From Dugong dugon (Eukaryota; Chordata; Mammalia; Sirenia; Dugongidae): a DNA stretch of 64,000 nucleotides. Below, piece by piece: positions 11,616 to 64,000 of the stretch. The notes beneath the pieces are model-generated. The model was given only the letters and a program-made list of their open reading frames with translations. It was not told the DNA's origin and made no database searches. The stretch lies in assembly GCA_030035585.1 (NCBI GenBank), contig CM057463.1:138974736-139038735 (forward strand). The letters run 5' to 3'. A program made the translations under genes and the position numbers. Position 1 is the first letter of the stretch. Each line of letters begins with the position of its first letter.

Positions 11616-12210
11616 GAAGGACATTCAGTAGATTTAAAAAAAAAACTTTGTTAGTAATATTTGATTGTTTTTAATTAAGAAGTTTGACATTTAAAGATCT
11701 TTTAGCTAGGAGCATGCATTCATGAATAAGATGGTAATTTACTTTATTTCACTAGGATTTATCAACTAAAGGTTTCTTCAGAGTTGTTATGTATATCAGT
11801 TTACATAAAATCAACTGACTTTCTTAGGAAAATGTTATGATTTTGTATGTGAGATAGATAATAATAAAGAGAGTTCCTAAATATGTGTTTGTTTTAATAT
11901 ACAGAGCAATTTACATGTTGATTCCTGAGGTGTAATTAATTTTAGTTTTTTGTAAATTATTTTTCTTATGAAACCATCATTTGAACATTGAAAGTTTGAG
12001 GTACGTAGTGATTGATGTTATATTGAAATTTTTATAAAATGTTAGTTGATGAAATATGTTTTAATTTTCATATTTTAGAACTTTATTAGCTATAATCCTT
12101 TTTTATGATTAGTTTTAATTCTGTATTCAGTATTTGTGTTCAAATAGTAAAGTAGGAATTTTCATGATCAGTCTTTACTTTTATTTAAATTTTTCTTTTT
12201 TCTCTTGTAG
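11616..12210. other. Leader intron, unique AT-rich sequence
   Basis: No repeat family recognised. It ends with the polypyrimidine tract and acceptor at 12210. Confidence 0.45.
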
Positions 12211-63449
<51,239 letters not shown>

Positions 63450-63629
63450 GTAATGATAGATATTTGGAAACATTAAAACCTTTTCCCAAAATGCATGTAT
63501 TACAGAAGCTCCTTTTATTTATCAGGAAGACATAAATACATATTACTGCCCAGAAAGCAGTGAGTCTACAGTATTATGACATCTACCTTATTGGGAATCA
63601 AAAGGGATGTAGGCCTAAGGATGGAGGGC

Positions 63630-63805
63630 CCACCAAGTGCCAAATACAATACACAATTGTCTGTTTTAATCCTGACAGCTTTCTTACAAGGTTGGATGAT
63701 ATTTTCCAAAACAGAAAATTTGGGGCTTAGATTAAGTAAATTGCCCAGAGTAATGGAGCTGAGATTTGATTGAGCCTATCTCCCTTTACCTAACAAAGCC
63801 TCAGC
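63630..63805 (-). repeat. MIR, minus
   Basis: atcctgacagctttcttac, gcttagattaagtaaattgc, gagctgagatttgattg. The 65-codon frame at 63576-63773 is within it and not a gene. Confidence 0.65.
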
Positions 63806-63902
63806 CCTTTTAATTCAGAAACACTTGCCCGTGTAATTTCTATGAGAAAAATAATTGTCATAAAACATATTTGCAACATGATATCGTTTATCTTCACCTT
63901 AC

Positions 63903-64000
63903 AAAACCAAAGCAAACCCACTGCTGTTGAGTCGATTCCTACTTGAAGCAAGCCTATGGGACAGAATAGAACTGTCTCGTAGGGTTTACAAGGCTGTAAA
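63903..64000 (-). repeat. AfroSINE, minus, cut by window edge
   Basis: aaaaccaaagcaaaccc, gttgagtcgattcctac, ggtttacaaggctgtaaa. The 5' half lies beyond the window. Confidence 0.92.

Noticed and set aside
63903-64000. Possible next USP53 exon at the window end
   Set aside because: The sequence is an antisense AfroSINE; no frame continuing residue 784 is seen.

Overview
This is a vertebrate nuclear window, almost certainly from an afrotherian mammal and most likely an elephant or another proboscidean. The diagnostic signal is the repeat content. More than thirty copies of the AfroSINE family lie on both strands (a tRNA-like 5' head with a gcagtggttaag motif and an RTE-like tail with a gtcgctatgagtcgg motif). 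There are several pieces of its RTE/BovB-type partner LINE, young 5'-truncated L1 3' ends with target-site duplications, and older mammalian layers (L1M, L2, MIR, hAT, MaLR LTRs). The species is inferred; the clade is well supported.

There is one protein-coding gene, USP53 (ubiquitin-specific peptidase 53), on the + strand and spanning almost the whole window. Bases 1 to about 128 are CpG-dense and look like the end of a promoter island or first exon. A long 5' intron follows. An exon opening near 12211 carries the leader and the ATG at 12749. Fourteen coding exons can be joined in frame from 12749 to 63449: 12749-12892, 23828-23920, 28198-28332, 30696-30809, 30885-30967, 34352-34457, 35070-35216, 36177-36326, 44809-44971, 45454-45606, 46926-47072, 48308-49046, 50134-50210 and 63350-63449. 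They encode residues 1-783 plus two bases of codon 784. The remaining roughly 290 residues known from human USP53 lie to the right of the window. The USP catalytic domain (about residues 31-352) is complete, with Cys41, His301, Asp318/Asp319 and a zinc-type cysteine set (165/168/224/228).

Layout: 1-12210, 5' region and leader intron with a 5' RTE LINE half, L1M blocks, an L2, MIR and SINEs; 12211-12892, first coding exon; 12893-36326, catalytic-domain exons 2-8 separated by repeat-bearing introns, with L1 3' ends at 19.6-21.3 kb and 26.0-27.5 kb; 36327-44808, a large intron with a rearranged duplication, an RTE fragment and two L1M blocks; 44809-50210, exons 9-13; 50211-63349, a 13-kb intron with SINEs, a TA-flanked miniature element, the second copy of the duplication, a hAT transposon split by a solo LTR, and an ERV LTR; 63350-63449, exon 14.

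The most notable non-genic observations are these. (i) A 1.23-kb segment is shared by introns 8 and 13, with one third in direct and two thirds in inverted orientation and a precise internal switch point. (ii) One AfroSINE has the exact structure expected of twin priming. (iii) A 258-bp hAT-type element sits inside an AfroSINE. (iv) Three copies of a ~185-bp TA-flanked inverted-repeat element are present. (v) An internally deleted RTE is interrupted by a MaLR LTR with a 5-bp duplication. (vi) A (GT)13 run abuts the polypyrimidine tract of exon 7. I found no non-coding RNA gene, CRISPR array or prokaryotic feature, and no second host protein gene.
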